Positions 36,991 through 49,221 of a stretch of DNA of 64,000 nt are shown piece by piece. A program made the position numbers and the translations under genes. Source of the stretch: Fragum whitleyi (Eukaryota; Mollusca; Bivalvia; Cardiida; Cardiidae). Location of the stretch: the NCBI GenBank assembly GCA_948146395.1, contig OX411556.1:30703056-30767055 (forward strand). The letters run 5' to 3'. Under the pieces are notes generated by a model. That model ran no database searches. It was not told the DNA's origin and saw only the letters and a list, made by a program, of their open reading frames with translations. The number at the start of each line of letters is the position of its first letter. Position 1 is the stretch's first letter.

Positions 36991-37942
36991 CAAGAATTTA
37001 TTTGTTATTCTCTTATTTAGCTTGGTTGTTTCAAAGTGCCTTTCAACAGCCCAATGAAGGGATACAAATTAATTCTAAACATGAACTTCTTGTTTGATTT
37101 TTTATGCTCACATTTAATGTTACTAGCGCATGCATGAAATGTTTTACAAATTCACTTGCCAAGATGTTGAAATCATCACTTATAGTGAATTGAATAAAAT
37201 AAAAACAAAGAAATATTATTTGTAAGAATTTTTAATAGTCTGGAAATTTCATACGGCTTTTAACTTACTTGTTTAAGAGGTGAAGAGGATATATTTTTAA
37301 TCCATAGAGGTATGAAACAAAAAATGTGGTTATGCACATAATGCATATGTGAAGTAGGTTAATTACCTTTTGATTAGGTATATAGTTTCATACCTCTACG
37401 AAGAAAAAATCTCCTCAATGGTAAAGAAGATAATGTTTAAGAAATCATAAGTGTTATGAATTTTAGACTGTGTGCGACATTTCCAACAATTCCAAATGTG
37501 TGTCAAGCAACAACTTTTGCCATATATGACCTGAGTCTTTGCTGAGCGATTTTTAGATAGCTGAGGTCTAACAGTATCTTGGTCATTGAAGCTTATAATT
37601 GCACTGTGTTACTTTCTATGCTGCCAAATGTCTTCACAAAGAGCATTTGTCAAATCGATTGAAATGTCATGTACAATTTGTAATTTTGACTTACAAAATG
37701 AATTGATTTTTTCGTAAGAAGTTTACTGAAACAGTCCCCTGCTTCCTTAATTATAACTATTTATCTTTTGGTTGTGAGACATGGGTTGTTGCATATAGTG
37801 TGATATTTAATTCTATATATTCCATGTGATAATTGCATGAATGGTGTCTAGTGAACCCTTATCCTGCTGAATAACAAAAAATGTGAGTTGCCACTCATTT
37901 TGAAAATTAAATTATTTAGCTTTTGTGGTTTCAAAAAATATG

Positions 37943-37974
<32 letters not shown>

Positions 37975-39741
37975 AGGTGGTATAGACACAACTGAGACTG
38001 CACATATGTGCTGGCTGATGTTTGTCTATAGCTCTTTCCCAAGCAGGAAATAATTCCAGGTTTGGCAAGACAAGGGTTAATGTTTCAGAAATGGTATCCT
38101 GCTATGTACCTTTCTTAACCCTTGTCATGCTGAACCTGAAATATTCCTGCTTTGACTGGAGGTATAGACAAAGATCAGCCTGAACCTATGTGCAGTCTGA
38201 TCTTAGTCAACACCACCTGTCTGTCCCCTTTCAAGACAAAGTTGTTAATCAATTTAATCTTCAAAATAAAGATTGCCTTACACCTTTGCATTCTGGGGCT
38301 TTTAGTACTTTGATATGAGTGCAATTCTGAAAGAGGATTTTAATTCAGCATGACAAGGGTAAAACATTTGTGTATGTTTTATCATCTTGAACGCACAAAA
38401 GTATTATAATCTAGTGTCATTCTAGGGTTTTTCTTATATGAATAATGGTTGTGGAAAAATTTTTTTTTAGATGAAGTTAAGTATTTCAAGCTTTATTTAT
38501 GAATTTCAGTTCTTCTAACAACAATTTTGAGATCATATTTCTTTCAAGCTTTGTTTGATATTTCAGACAAACTAACTTGAGGGTGTCAAAGATTTGGCTT
38601 GAACCCTTGTAGAAACCTTATTTCTGTGGGAAAATTTATCAGAATTTGGCAATGATAGGAAAACCAAACAAACTATTTGGTTTTCGGTGGCTGAGTAGGA
38701 AATAGCTGTAACTGCCTTTGTACTTATAGGTAGTTACAACTGTTTCACGCTGAGTCACCGATTTACTGAAATCCTTGAGCTCCCATTGAAATTCAATGTC
38801 GGAAGTAAATAGGTTTGGCAATTATTGCCTAGATTCTTGTTGCTTGGTTTCTAGTAATCTGATTCGATTTGTAATCATTCTTATAAAATTAACTTCTTGC
38901 TAAAGATTTATTTGATGATATACCTATTAATTTCCAGGAATTTTGATTGTGAGTGCATGGTTGTTGAACTGCGTTGTGATATTTGTACATTTATAACCAA
39001 ATTATTGTTAATTGTATACATGTATAACATACAGAGCTATGAAAAGAGGGACTGTTTTCGATTTCAAAATATCTGTCACATTATTGTGGGTACTCTTTGG
39101 AAAAGTCTCATGGAGACAATTTCAATATGTGTCCACAATAATGTGTTTATGCCCGGAATCAATAATATCAGGGCCTATTGTTTACTGTTGTCCTCCATCC
39201 ATCTTTCTCTATTTGTCTGTTAAACTTAACCAAAAAGCTTAACATTGGCAATTATTTCCATCCTTTTCCCTATACAAGATCTCACCGATAAGCATCTCGT
39301 TGGTGTCCTGCTAAAATCTCATAACTATAGCTTATTTAAAGCTGTAGTTACGAGGTTTTGGTATAAAATCGACGATCCGCTGGTACCAAGGTCAAGGTCA
39401 TGTGTCAAGGTCATCTTTCATGGTCAGAGTTCTGACAATATTGCTTTTTTGGTGGCATTTGTGTTTCACAAACACATATTGTTTGTATAGAAAAAGCAAA
39501 AAATCTTGTCATCAATCCATGATTCTATGAGGTTGTTACGATATTATTTACATGTTGATATGAGGAAGAGATTATTCTTATACATGTATTACAATGGTTT
39601 GATTCTAAAACTTCATCAATACAGCAATGATCAAAGCTGTAGGTAAGACGTTTTAGAAAGAAGCATATATAACTTGTAGGGTGTTAAAAACTTTGTTAAT
39701 AGGACAGAGAACACAGATTTCATTTATTGGGAGCTTAGAAA

Positions 39742-39980
39742 ATGAGCCTGTGCATGACATTTCCAACAATTTCATATGTGCTCAAAGCCAAGCCTCTGGG
39801 CAGCCTGTGCATCCGCACAGTCTTCCCAGAGTCTTGGCTGTGCACCTTATAGATAGGTAAGGCCTCAAAGTAGCTGTTAACAGCTGGGAAATCTTTTAAT
39901 TAACTTTGTGTCAAAAAAGGATTTTTAAGGTTTGCAACATACCCACATGAAAAATTGTTGAAATGTCACGCACAGGCTCA
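39742..39980. mobile_element. palindromic MITE, TGAGCCTGTG family
   Basis: ATGAGCCTGTGCATGACATT to TCACGCACAGGCTCAT; centre CTGTGCATCCGCACAG. Confidence 0.8.
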
Positions 39981-40027
39981 TATCCAACAAGCATATTGTT
40001 TAGGGTACAAGTATATTGTTAGATATC

Positions 40028-40272
40028 AGGGGCCCGTTTTACTAAACATCTTACGATCATTTTTTGCGTAAGTCCAAAATTAAAACTACTTCTACAGTTA
40101 TAGTTCAATATGGAATTCTGCCGCGCAACATCTCATTGGAATCGTCTTTTAAAGACAATTTCAATGAGATATTGCAAGGTAGAATCCATAAATGAATGAA
40201 AACACCAGATACGATTATTGATTTTGACTTACGATTAATTTTGTCGTAAGATGTTTAGTAAAACGGACCCCC
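40028..40272. mobile_element. palindromic MITE, CCCGTTTTACTAAAC family
   Basis: GGGGCCCGTTTTACTAAACA to TGTTTAGTAAAACGGACCCC; ACATCTTACGA/TCGTAAGATGT confirm the inverted ends. Confidence 0.85.
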
Positions 40273-40318
40273 GGACATCTGTTTAACACAATCTTCACTT
40301 CTTCTGAGTACATGTCGT

Positions 40319-40391
40319 GGGTTTGGTGCAAGACTGTAGTAAGTGTATATACAATGTATATACACTTACTACCGTCTTGCACCGAACCCTC
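40319..40391. repeat. palindrome, AGACTGTACTAAGTG family
   Basis: GGGTTTGGTGCAAGACTGTA and ACCGTCTTGCACCGAACCCT around ATACAATGTATA. Confidence 0.85.
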
Positions 40392-41082
40392 GATATGCTG
40401 ATTTCAAGATCACGGTCCAAGGTGCAGATTTAGGGATGAGGACCAGGGGTAAGGTTGAATTTGTCAATGGAAGAGCAAAATGTCTTTGAGATTATTCCAA
40501 GCTGCACCTAAGACATTTTACTCAACCCCCTGCCCCCAATCCGAAACCTCCTTGGACATATCATTAGAAAATTGTGATCCGTCACATGTAAGGGACCATC
40601 TTGGAAAATAAATATCTAAAAAGAGATTTGGTCTGGCATTTGTGAACCAGAAACCACATTTCGTAAAATTCTCATACAGAAAAGTAGAATGATCATTCTA
40701 ATTGCAGAAAATCAGCAAAGTTGAAAAAAAGTTTAAACCCTAGTCAACCTGTGTAGTCTACGCAGCGTGACAGGGATCAGACACTTTCTGCATTACCCAG
40801 ATTGTCCCTTTTGGAGTGATGGGTCTCAATTACATTTTTGATAACCCCTGAGAAGAAATTCTGGATCCATTCATGAAGGTCAAGATCATATAATCTAGGT
40901 TGCTTTTTCTCAAAATATTATTTTCAGGGACATAAGTGTTTCAATAGAACAACCGTGGTTATTTTAAGGAGTAAAGGAGAAAGAGCTTATTCATCAGCAT
41001 CAAATATCATATAAAAATCATCACAGTCAATGTATTGATAATATCATACAAGAAAATAGGAAATTGGAACTTGTTAATTTAG

Positions 41083-41215
41083 CGTTGGGTTTAGGATGAC
41101 AAAATGGTGCAAGCTGTTTACTAATTGTACCCAACTTTGCTAATGCACTTGTGTACAAAGCGGGGTGTAATTTGCTAATAGTTTGCACCGTTTTGTCATT
41201 TTGAACACAGAGCTG
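41083..41215. mobile_element. palindromic MITE, GGATGACAAA family
   Basis: GGTTTAGGATGACAAAATGG to GCACCGTTTTGTCATTTTGA. Confidence 0.8.
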
Positions 41216-41368
41216 GTTTTCTATTCAAAAAACAATTTATCAAAACATTCCATGTTTCCTGCATTCTCAGAAAACTACCCCCTGACTGTGTGTTACTTCT
41301 GACTTATGATATCGTATCTTATTTATCATCCATGCAAGTACAGCCTTAGTTTATCTAAGGTTCAAGAG

Positions 41369-41497
41369 CCTTGTACTTAGGATGACAAGATGGTTAAAAC
41401 TGTTTGCAAATTTAATCCCACTTTGCACATGCAGTTGCGTGCAAAGTGGGGTATAATTTGCAAACAGTTTGCACAGTTTTACATCCTGAACACAGGT
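41369..41497. mobile_element. palindromic MITE, GGATGACAAA family
   Basis: CTTGTACTTAGGATGACAAG to ACATCCTGAACACAGG; centre GCACATGCAGTTGCGTGCA. Confidence 0.8.
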
Positions 41498-41760
41498 TAG
41501 ATTTCAATGTTTAAAAAAATCATTTCATAGAAAAAAATCAAGATATTAAATGAAAAATCAGTGATTTTGATTTTCAGTGCCAAGAGATTATCGGTGTTTG
41601 TAACTGTGCAAGCACGTCGTCGATGTTCTACTTAAATCTTGTAAATACAGCTTGTTTAAAACTGTAGTTACGAGGTTTTGGTAGAAAATCGACGAGATTG
41701 TACAATTTTGAAGCACTGAGCCTTTCTCTTTATTTGATTCACACCATAGTAATTCAAGCT

Positions 41761-41893
41761 ACCTTGCATTCAGGATGAAATCTTTGGCAAATGTTTTTGA
41801 AATGACACCTCGTTTTGTGAGTGCATTACGTTAAAAGTGTGGTACCAATTGTAGATCGTTTGCAAACGTTTTTGCATACTGAACGTAGGGCTG
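41761..41893. mobile_element. palindromic MITE, GGATGACAAA family (diverged)
   Basis: ACCTTGCATTCAGGATGAAA to ACTGAACGTAGGGCTGG; third copy of this family within 0.8 kb. Confidence 0.68.
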
Positions 41894-42552
41894 GTTTTCG
41901 TATGGTCTTTCTAACTCGGAATGTGTTGGTAAAATGTTTAAGCAGTATATGAGAAGCTTGGATTTATTTATTCTTTGTCAGTTTGACTTTTGTTATTTAC
42001 CATCTTTTATTGTAGACAGACTGACAAATTTTATATTTTTGTATAGCCATTGGATAATCTATATTTTAAGATTAAATAGTTTAATCTTGTATTCTCTTTT
42101 TCCCTTCTTTCGATTATCAATATTTCTAAGGTCCACATGCACGAGACTTTGATTCGCCGCCGAATCATCTTCTGTGGCTGTCCGACGGTCCTGACATCAG
42201 TATGTCCATCCGTATGTACGTCTCTGTAAGTTGACTTATTGTACACACACGTCCTACTACAATTGTAGTTTGATTTTAATGAAAATTTCAGAATTACCCT
42301 TGTCAACTGACCCTGCACAGTGGCGGAAATCCCATCGTGGTTCAGAGAGAGGGGGGGGGGGTCGAACGAAGCCCTAAATTTATTTTCATGCAGAATTTCA
42401 AATAACCATTCTCCTGCTGTTCAAGACATTTTCAATTTGTGAACATATATTTGCAAGACAGTATAAACTAAGATCAGCCTGCACATTTGTAAATGAGCGT
42501 TGGCGCCTACCCAGCGATGCTCTTATTTTTCGACGAGTCTCCGTCAACGGTT

Positions 42553-42558
42553 TTTATT
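42553..42558 (-). terminator. poly(A) signal of the sulfotransferase-like gene
   Basis: AATAAA on the minus strand (TTTATT on plus) begins 23 nt after the stop codon. A very short 3' UTR is implied if it is used. Confidence 0.4.
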
Positions 42559-42580
42559 CAGCTTGAAAAGGTCAGTCATT

Positions 42581-43870
42581 CTATTTTTTCAAGTCCATAT
42601 TTTCGAAACGGAATGGTTCTCCCAACATCGGCAATCCAAATCTTTTCATAATAACATTTGCCCTTTGGACGTCTTGTAAATTAACAGTGCGTCTTTTTTG
42701 GTTGTCAACGTTTGTTTGTTCAAGTACACTGCCTTTTTGTGAATCCTGTTCAAACGCACTTAGAGCTTCATCAATGTATTTTTCCTCGATATCTAAATAC
42801 TTAAACACTTTGGCCAGAACTGTTCGTTTTTCGGCCATCATATCTTCATACAAAACTGGTAGTATTTCATTTCCCTGATTAATAAATTTCTTTACCAAAT
42901 GAATGCACATACACCAAGCGTATGTGAACATCTCTACGGAATTAAAATCTTCACATCTGAATTTAACGGGTACTACTTCAAGATCAAAGCAAAAGTAGTA
43001 ATGCATCACACGGCGAAAGAATGGTACAAAATTCGAAAACCGGTCGTTATCTATTAGTCCCAAAGCCACGTTTTGAGCTGTCTCGTTTGTCATAAGGCCA
43101 AGAAAGGAAGAAACCGTTTTAATGCTGTTTCTATACCCGAACATAAACTTCATATGTGGGACGAATTTGGACAGCACATGAATGTGCTTAGAAGCACAAG
43201 AACGTGTCTTTATACAGTATCTTTGAATCCCTGGCGTAGGCTTGCATAAGATTATCACCGCGGCTACAAGAAGATCTTCATATTGCTGCGTTGTGAGACA
43301 GCCTTGTCGTGTAAGGTGCCCTATATTCGTTAAAGCATCTGGTTCTGACAACAATAAAGTGCCTGGTACCCTTTCAAGAGCTTGACCAAGTAACGTCGAT
43401 CCACACCTGCCTGTATTAGCGACGTAACAAACGTCGCGGGGTTGTGGTATTTCTTTTGAAACTTTGTGGAGTGATGCAAGAGGCATGACTACGACATTTA
43501 CAGCGTGTTTGAATTGGGATATGTACAAGAAAGCGTCTGTGGTCGAGCTGTAGATATCAATATTTTCAGGAACTTCTACAAATACGGCATCCGTTTTGGT
43601 GACGCAATACAGCGATACGTTGTGACGTAAAACGTAATTTGGAGACGTGTACGTTTGGTGCACGCCGATGAAATCGGATGGAGAAACGACGTCAATTAGA
43701 ACAAGCTTTCGTTTCCAGACAATCTTCATCACGTGGCAGCTGACGTCATATCTGGATTTCAGAGGATAAGTATAACGTTGTACGATCAGAACAAACTTTC
43801 GAACTATGGTGTAAGTAATGAAGATGAATATTGATCGTATGTATCTTATCAAATCTCTAAATACGGACAT
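42581..43870 (-). CDS. sulfotransferase-like type II membrane protein, 429 aa
   Basis: Predicted Golgi-type PAPS-dependent sulfotransferase of unknown acceptor. Visible features: a short cytoplasmic N-terminus; one hydrophobic segment at about residues 13-30 (signal anchor); the 5'-phosphosulfate loop NTGRCGSTLL at 152-161; the 3'-phosphate motif YRNSIKTVSSF at 246-256, with Arg247 and Ser254/255 in the expected places; and YEDM at 341-344, the usual YEDL position. Length is typical of carbohydrate-type sulfotransferases. The frame is a single uninterrupted exon with stop TAG (42581-42583). ATG at 43868-43870 is the first in frame after a good acceptor (TTTCTTTTTGCAG ending at 43890), so the 5' UTR is probably spliced. 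It lies tail to tail with PARD3 about 10 kb away. It could belong to a lineage-expanded mollusc sulfotransferase-like family; the exact subfamily is not resolved. Confidence 0.82.
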   Translation of the reverse strand: MSVFRDLIRYIRSIFIFITYTIVRKFVLIVQRYTYPLKSRYDVSCHVMKIVWKRKLVLIDVVSPSDFIGVHQTYTSPNYVLRHNVSLYCVTKTDAVFVEVPENIDIYSSTTDAFLYISQFKHAVNVVVMPLASLHKVSKEIPQPRDVCYVANTGRCGSTLLGQALERVPGTLLLSEPDALTNIGHLTRQGCLTTQQYEDLLVAAVIILCKPTPGIQRYCIKTRSCASKHIHVLSKFVPHMKFMFGYRNSIKTVSSFLGLMTNETAQNVALGLIDNDRFSNFVPFFRRVMHYYFCFDLEVVPVKFRCEDFNSVEMFTYAWCMCIHLVKKFINQGNEILPVLYEDMMAEKRTVLAKVFKYLDIEEKYIDEALSAFEQDSQKGSVLEQTNVDNQKRRTVNLQDVQRANVIMKRFGLPMLGEPFRFENMDLKK

Positions 43871-43891
43871 GTTTATGGACTAGCTCAATCT
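43871..43891 (-). other. 5' UTR splice acceptor of the sulfotransferase-like gene
   Basis: On the minus strand a pyrimidine run followed by TTTTTGCAG ends at 43890, then 19 nt of leader precede the ATG. This suggests a non-coding first exon at higher coordinates, which I could not place. Confidence 0.5.
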
Positions 43892-43899
43892 GCAAAAAG

Positions 43900-45055
43900 A
43901 AAAAATGGTAAAACTTGAACAGGGTTTTATTCTCATTCTTAATCAACGAAATGGGGTCCAAAGTACACAATAATAAGTATCTTAGGGGTTCTTTCTTAAG
44001 ATGTGGGAGCCCCTGAAACTGATGTAGACGATTTCTTTACAGCAATAAGCGTTTTGATTGGTCAATAAATTTTGTGTTGGACAGCAGCGATCTGTTAATT
44101 CAATCATGCCATTTTTTATTGTTTTTATTATTCAAAAAAATTATAAAATCCAAATTTCTTAAAGGTAAAGGACTACGCTTAAGTTCAAGAGAAGAGCTAT
44201 CGACAATGGCTTCAAGATGATCGTCATTTCGCAACGTAACCCCTGTATCTTGATTCCACAACGAAATCCTAAAACAACTAATACCTTTAGATGCCAGGAT
44301 CATAGGATTAAAGTGAAAACTAATGAATTATTTAAGTCTAACCCCCATCTGTAGCTATATATTGTTTCGAAAGAAATGTCATCTAAGTTTGGCTATTTGC
44401 TTGTATTCCTAGTAAGTTAAATGCAACGAAGAAAATAAGTAGGTTAAATCCAACGCAGAAAATTATTAAGTTAAATGCAACGAAGAAAATTAGTAAGTTA
44501 AATGTAACGAAGAAAATTAAAATCCACGTACCTTACTTTCTCTATATTTGAACGTCGTAGCTACATGTATAGGCCATCTTTATATGATGTATACAATAAA
44601 AGTAAATTATAGAGAGCTCATTCCCAAAAGATATTCAGTCGCACGAACAGGTTACTAAGGTGGCATATTAACTAAAATTAATTACTATAGATACGAAATA
44701 TTCATATTATAGGGGTAATTTGAAAAATAGCGAGATAGGATACAGTGGCAGATCCAGAGGGAGTCCGGAGATTCAAACGAACCCCCGCTGTAGCCTGCTC
44801 CAGGTCGACTCTTTTTTTTCTATTTTCGGATATTCTGTATATGGGATAATTAATTTGATCACCAATATGCTTTATTTTGGACAAAAAAATATCGGGACAA
44901 CCTCTTTCTGACATTTTCTATTGTCTGAAGCATCAGTCTTAAAATTTGTCTATGTTATGGAAAGGAAAAGAATCTTAGAATAGCTAATAACGTTGCGACC
45001 TAGCCAGTTTGCTACGTGCAGCTCGCAGACTGACTAGGATTTAAACTGTTCATTC
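43900..45055. other. intergenic upstream of the sulfotransferase-like gene
   Basis: Should hold its promoter and first exon, which I could not identify. A short tandem repeat of TAAGTTAAATGCAACGAAGA units lies at 44413-44520. Confidence 0.5.
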
Positions 45056-45057
45056 CC

Positions 45058-46139
45058 TAAGGGTGAGCAAATAGCCGCCGCTTCGTCTACTCGTCCGTTC
45101 GTTCGTCCGTAACTCCTTCCGTCCGTCCGTCCCCAGCGATTTCTCCATAACCCTTGGGCCAAATCAAATGAAACTTGACATGTGGACTTCCTATGATATA
45201 ATGTTGATGCATCTGTCTCGGTTTTTGGATTTGAGGCCTCGTCACGGGAAAAGGGGACTTAGGGTAAAGTACAGTTTTTCTCAAATTTCTCCTGGTCAAA
45301 TGGTCAGAATTTAATGAAATTTCATATTTGAGCAGCAAATCAAATGCCCTTTGATATAAACAATTTGAAATTTTTGTACAAAAAATGTATCATCGAAAAA
45401 AGGGCCAAATGTTTGTTACCTTTGCCTTGGCTTGTAAAATAGTTATTTTTTCATTTCTCCTTGTCTTATGTTCAGAATTTGATGAAATTTCACATTTGAG
45501 TAGCAAATCAGATGGCATTTACCATAAACTATTTGATTTGTGTCTAAAAATATGTCATGCAAAAAGGGGGTTTAATGTTTGTTACCTTTATGTTAGCTCT
45601 CTGTGTCTCATGTTACAGTACTATCTACATAACCCTTTGGCCTTATCAAATAAAACTTGCCATGTGAACTCTCTTTGATACAATGCTGATGTGTCTTTCC
45701 CGGTTTAGATTTGTGGCATCGTCACGGGAAAATGGAATTAGGGTAAAATGCAATTTTTCTCTCATTTCTCCTAGTCTAGAGATCAAAATTTACTGAAATT
45801 TCATATTTGAGTTGCAAATTAGATGCCCTTTACTATAAACAATTTTGAAATTTTTATTTTATATCATGGGAAAAGGGAGCCTAAATGTTTGTTACCCTTT
45901 TCTTTCATTTCTCCTGGTTTTATGTTCAAAATTTGATGAAATTTCACATTTGAGTAGCAAATCAGATGCCCTTGACCATAAACTATTTGAAAATTTCGCC
46001 TGATGGGTCACATTTCCCATTAGAAAATCCCAAAAGCTATAGAAGCAACCAACAACAAACTTTTTCCATCGATGGCATACATTTTTTTGTGACAATGCCT
46101 TATTCGGGGAGCATAATCCGTCATTGACGGCTCTTGTTT
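45058..46139 (+). mobile_element. pearl-like element, GTCCGTCCGT type
   Basis: GGGTGAGCAAATAGCCGCCG start, a GTCCGTCCGTCC run, core blocks with GAAATTTCACATTTGAGTAG four times, and terminal hairpin CCGTCATTGACGG with CTCTTGTTT. It shares the 3' architecture of the other pearl-like elements. Confidence 0.6.
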
Positions 46140-48590
46140 ATCTTTCTATTAGTTCAAATTGTGTTTGAATATACTTTTAAAGTATTCCTGTCATATCGTG
46201 GCTCCTGGAGCACCATACCATAGACTCCGGACTCCTGGTATTCCTCTCATGAGTACAATTAATAACATCGTGAAATTCACAAGGGAGATTATTTTGAAAT
46301 GATTTCGGAATAAAATTGGATGATATTGGGGAGCGAGATTTGAGTTAAAATTAAGTGTAGGCAATATGATATCGTTAATTTTGTCCAAATCTACATTGTT
46401 TTCAGTTTGTGTGTCTTCTTGGACCAATTACATGTAGTCGCTTTAAAATCCTCTTTAGCCAATAAGATCTTGGAATAACCTTTTAAAAACTTTTTAATAA
46501 AATATTTATCGTATTGAACAATATCGAAGCGTTTTCAAACGATTTTGGAGCGTTTATGAGTTATAGGAGTGAGTGTTTTGAATGAGTGAATGGAGCACTG
46601 AGTGAGAGATGTAGAATGGTTTTGATCGACGTAAATGCCAATTTCACTATGTTACTTACTGTAACATCCGTTCCGAGCCTCAACCTGCTAATCCAATAAA
46701 TGGTTTACGGTTTTTAAAAAAAATTGTCCGTGCTGAATTTTGTCTTTCTCAATTGCTAATATTTATGCTCAATGATTAACATGTTTTAAATGTGTGTGTA
46801 AGTTTGGTTTTGTGTTTGTGTGTTCTCATTGTTAATGGAAATTGATTTTCTTACTGTTTTAACATTCTTTAAATAAAAATATTATTATTATTATCATTAT
46901 TATTATTTTATGTAACCCGCCCCAAACACTGCTGGGAGACAGTGTTTGCTAACAATAGTTCAAGATTTTGTCATGCGGCAGAAAATGACATCATCCTATT
47001 ACTACATCAGAGCTACAAACAGATGGGTTATTTTGGATTTCAAATTCAAAAAAATCAACAAAACTTTCACTAATCCTTTATTGTGGGATCTTATTGGAGT
47101 CGTCTTGTTAAGACGATTCAAATGAGTACCCACAACATAGTTCCTCATTGAGAAATAAAGATTTTACAATGGCATTACCCCCTCTTATCTTGACCTCTAC
47201 TACATGTATGCTGGACCCAATGTAAAGACTACAGTTCTTTGACATTTACACCCAAATTGGACAAAGTAATGTTACCGGACTTTTGCTCACATTAAGTGGA
47301 CAAAAAGACGTAGAACGTGAATATGCGAAGATAAGCCCATCCTCGGCGTTGTTTAAAAATTAAACGTCCGATAATTTCGAAACAAGAATGATAATATTTT
47401 GATTATCTAAAGTTAAAATTTTAAGATATTCAATCTATACAATCATTAAAGAAAACTATAACAATTCTACAAAAGAAGATAAAAACTGTATCATACATTT
47501 AAAAACACACGCTCAAAATTGTACCGCTACGCCTCTAGCGCGAAATGGATATCAAAATTAAAACAATATTGTCCGCTTATAGATATAATAAAAAATCAGT
47601 TGAAGATCAAAAGATAAAAATTGACAGGTGACTTATTGATTCAAAGGTAAAAGATCACGCGGCGATCGAAGACGAGTATCAACAAATTGTAAAATGACGC
47701 AATTTTTCCAATTAAAAAATCAAATCGCTCATCAATCTAATACGTCTTTTCCTCAATTAGCAAAAACAATTAAACAAACGCACCTTCCTGTAAACTTGGA
47801 CAGTTTCAGTCCTTAGGCGCAAAACACCTTTTTAAACGTTTTTACTATTTTACGAACGTCCCCAAGATTTTACGGTGGAAAAAACATCGAGAGAGCATTG
47901 TGACAAAAAAAAAAAAAAAAAAGAAAGAAAAGCCTTCTCCTTAAATAACACTTTCGCCGATCAAAATAAAGATATATTTATGATTAATAAATAAATCAAT
48001 AGATAAATAAATTTCGGCCATAAGGGATCCAAATGATACAGTTCCTTGTCAAAGTTTTCGCTCTGAGCAGTCTCACAAGGTTTTGATTTTTTCTCTTTTG
48101 ACAGAATAACGTAAATGGTCCAATCTACCCAACTGTATGTTCTTGTTTTAATGTAATTACTTGATGGGATAGGTTCTATGGGTGTCTAATGATATCATGG
48201 GAGGTGTGTGTGTGAGGGCGTGGGGGATGTGATATTCAGGTGTCAGCTTGTCGGTCCATCTGTCCGTCGTAAGATTTTTCTTGTCCGCTCAATTTCTCGG
48301 CTATTAATGTACGGATTTCAACTTCACATAAATCATCAGTATCAGTCGAATATGTACATATATATAATACTCATATAGGCGATCTCTCCTTTTCACACAA
48401 TATTTTGTATCTATCTAATATGGAGTTTTCCATCTCAAATATACCCATTTTCCTTGTTGTCACCAACCTCTTCGAATTCAGACCAGTCTAAAACATGGAA
48501 AATGGGGGTCCAAACGGTTACGGGATTGTCTGATGAGTCTGGTCTTGTCATATTACGAACTAGCTTAAGTAACTTGAGATCCGTGCACGT
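46140..48590. other. intergenic, no gene found
   Basis: ATT microsatellite (46876-46908), TCTTATTGGAGTCG/GACGATTCAAATGAG palindrome (47087-47130), poly(A) at 47907-47923. No convincing ORF. Confidence 0.5.
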
Positions 48591-48599
48591 GAAAACGAT

Positions 48600-48832
48600 T
48601 CACTTTTTTTCGAACTGGTTTTTACGCCGCTTTCAACAATCTTTCAGTTGTACCGCAGCGGCTGGAGCACGTTACGATAGATTTCTGTTTTTTCTCACAC
48701 CAGTACTACCATTACACCCTTTCCAAACCTCCAGTCGGAAAGAATGAGTGCCGCCGCCGGAAATCGAACCCTATACCTTTTGAATGACCGTTGACATAAC
48801 AGTTATATACCAGGGCTCACTAACTAACAAGC
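48600..48832 (-). mobile_element. tRNA-derived SINE
   Basis: On the minus strand the head has a TTAGTTAGTGAGCCCTGG stretch (A-box position) and GGGTTCGATTTCCGGC, a good B box (GGTTCGANNCC). The body then runs to GCTCCAGCCGCTGCGGTACA and ACTGAAAGATTGTTGAAAGC, the same 3' domain as at 7700. Oriented opposite to the hairpin cluster. Confidence 0.65.
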
Positions 48833-48989
48833 TAATTGAGACTGTGGGTGACATGGCCAACAATTTCGTGCACTGATTGAGCAACCTCAACAGCCATTAT
48901 AAAATTCTTCGATTCCTTGTAGACACAAGATGAGTCAGAAAGTTTGATGTCAGTGAGTGTGTAGTCAAAAATCTGGCCGGACAGTGCAG

Positions 48990-49221
48990 ATGTTTTACCA
49001 AACATCTTACGATCATTTTTGCGTGGGTCCAAATTCAAAGTTGGTTAGTAACTAAATATGGAATTCTGTCATGCATTATCTCATTGGAATCATCTTCTAA
49101 AGACGATTCCTAAGAGATATTGCAAGACAGAATATAAAAATGAATGAAAACACCAGTTACGATTCGTGATTTTGACTTACGATAATTTTGTTCGTTAGAA
49201 TTTTAGTAAACGGGCCCCCAG
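48990..49221. mobile_element. palindromic MITE, CCCGTTTTACTAAAC family
   Basis: GATGTTTTACCAAACATCTT to TTTAGTAAACGGGCCCCCAG; centre TTCTAAAGACGATTCC. Confidence 0.75.

Larger units (their letters stand above)
36360..41082. other. intergenic, no gene found
   Basis: Carries palindromic elements (36926, 38688, 39742, 40028, 40319), poly(A) at 37943-37972, a TTTCATACCTCTACG palindrome (37250-37430), and CTCATAACTATAGCTT / AAGCTGTAGTTACGAG palindromes (39308-39365). Confidence 0.55.

Noticed and set aside
42687..42878. Plus-strand ORF of 63 codons
   Set aside because: Antisense shadow of the sulfotransferase-like gene.
48750..48832. tRNA gene on the minus strand
   Set aside because: B box is good but the clover-leaf cannot be completed and a SINE body follows; called a tRNA-derived SINE.
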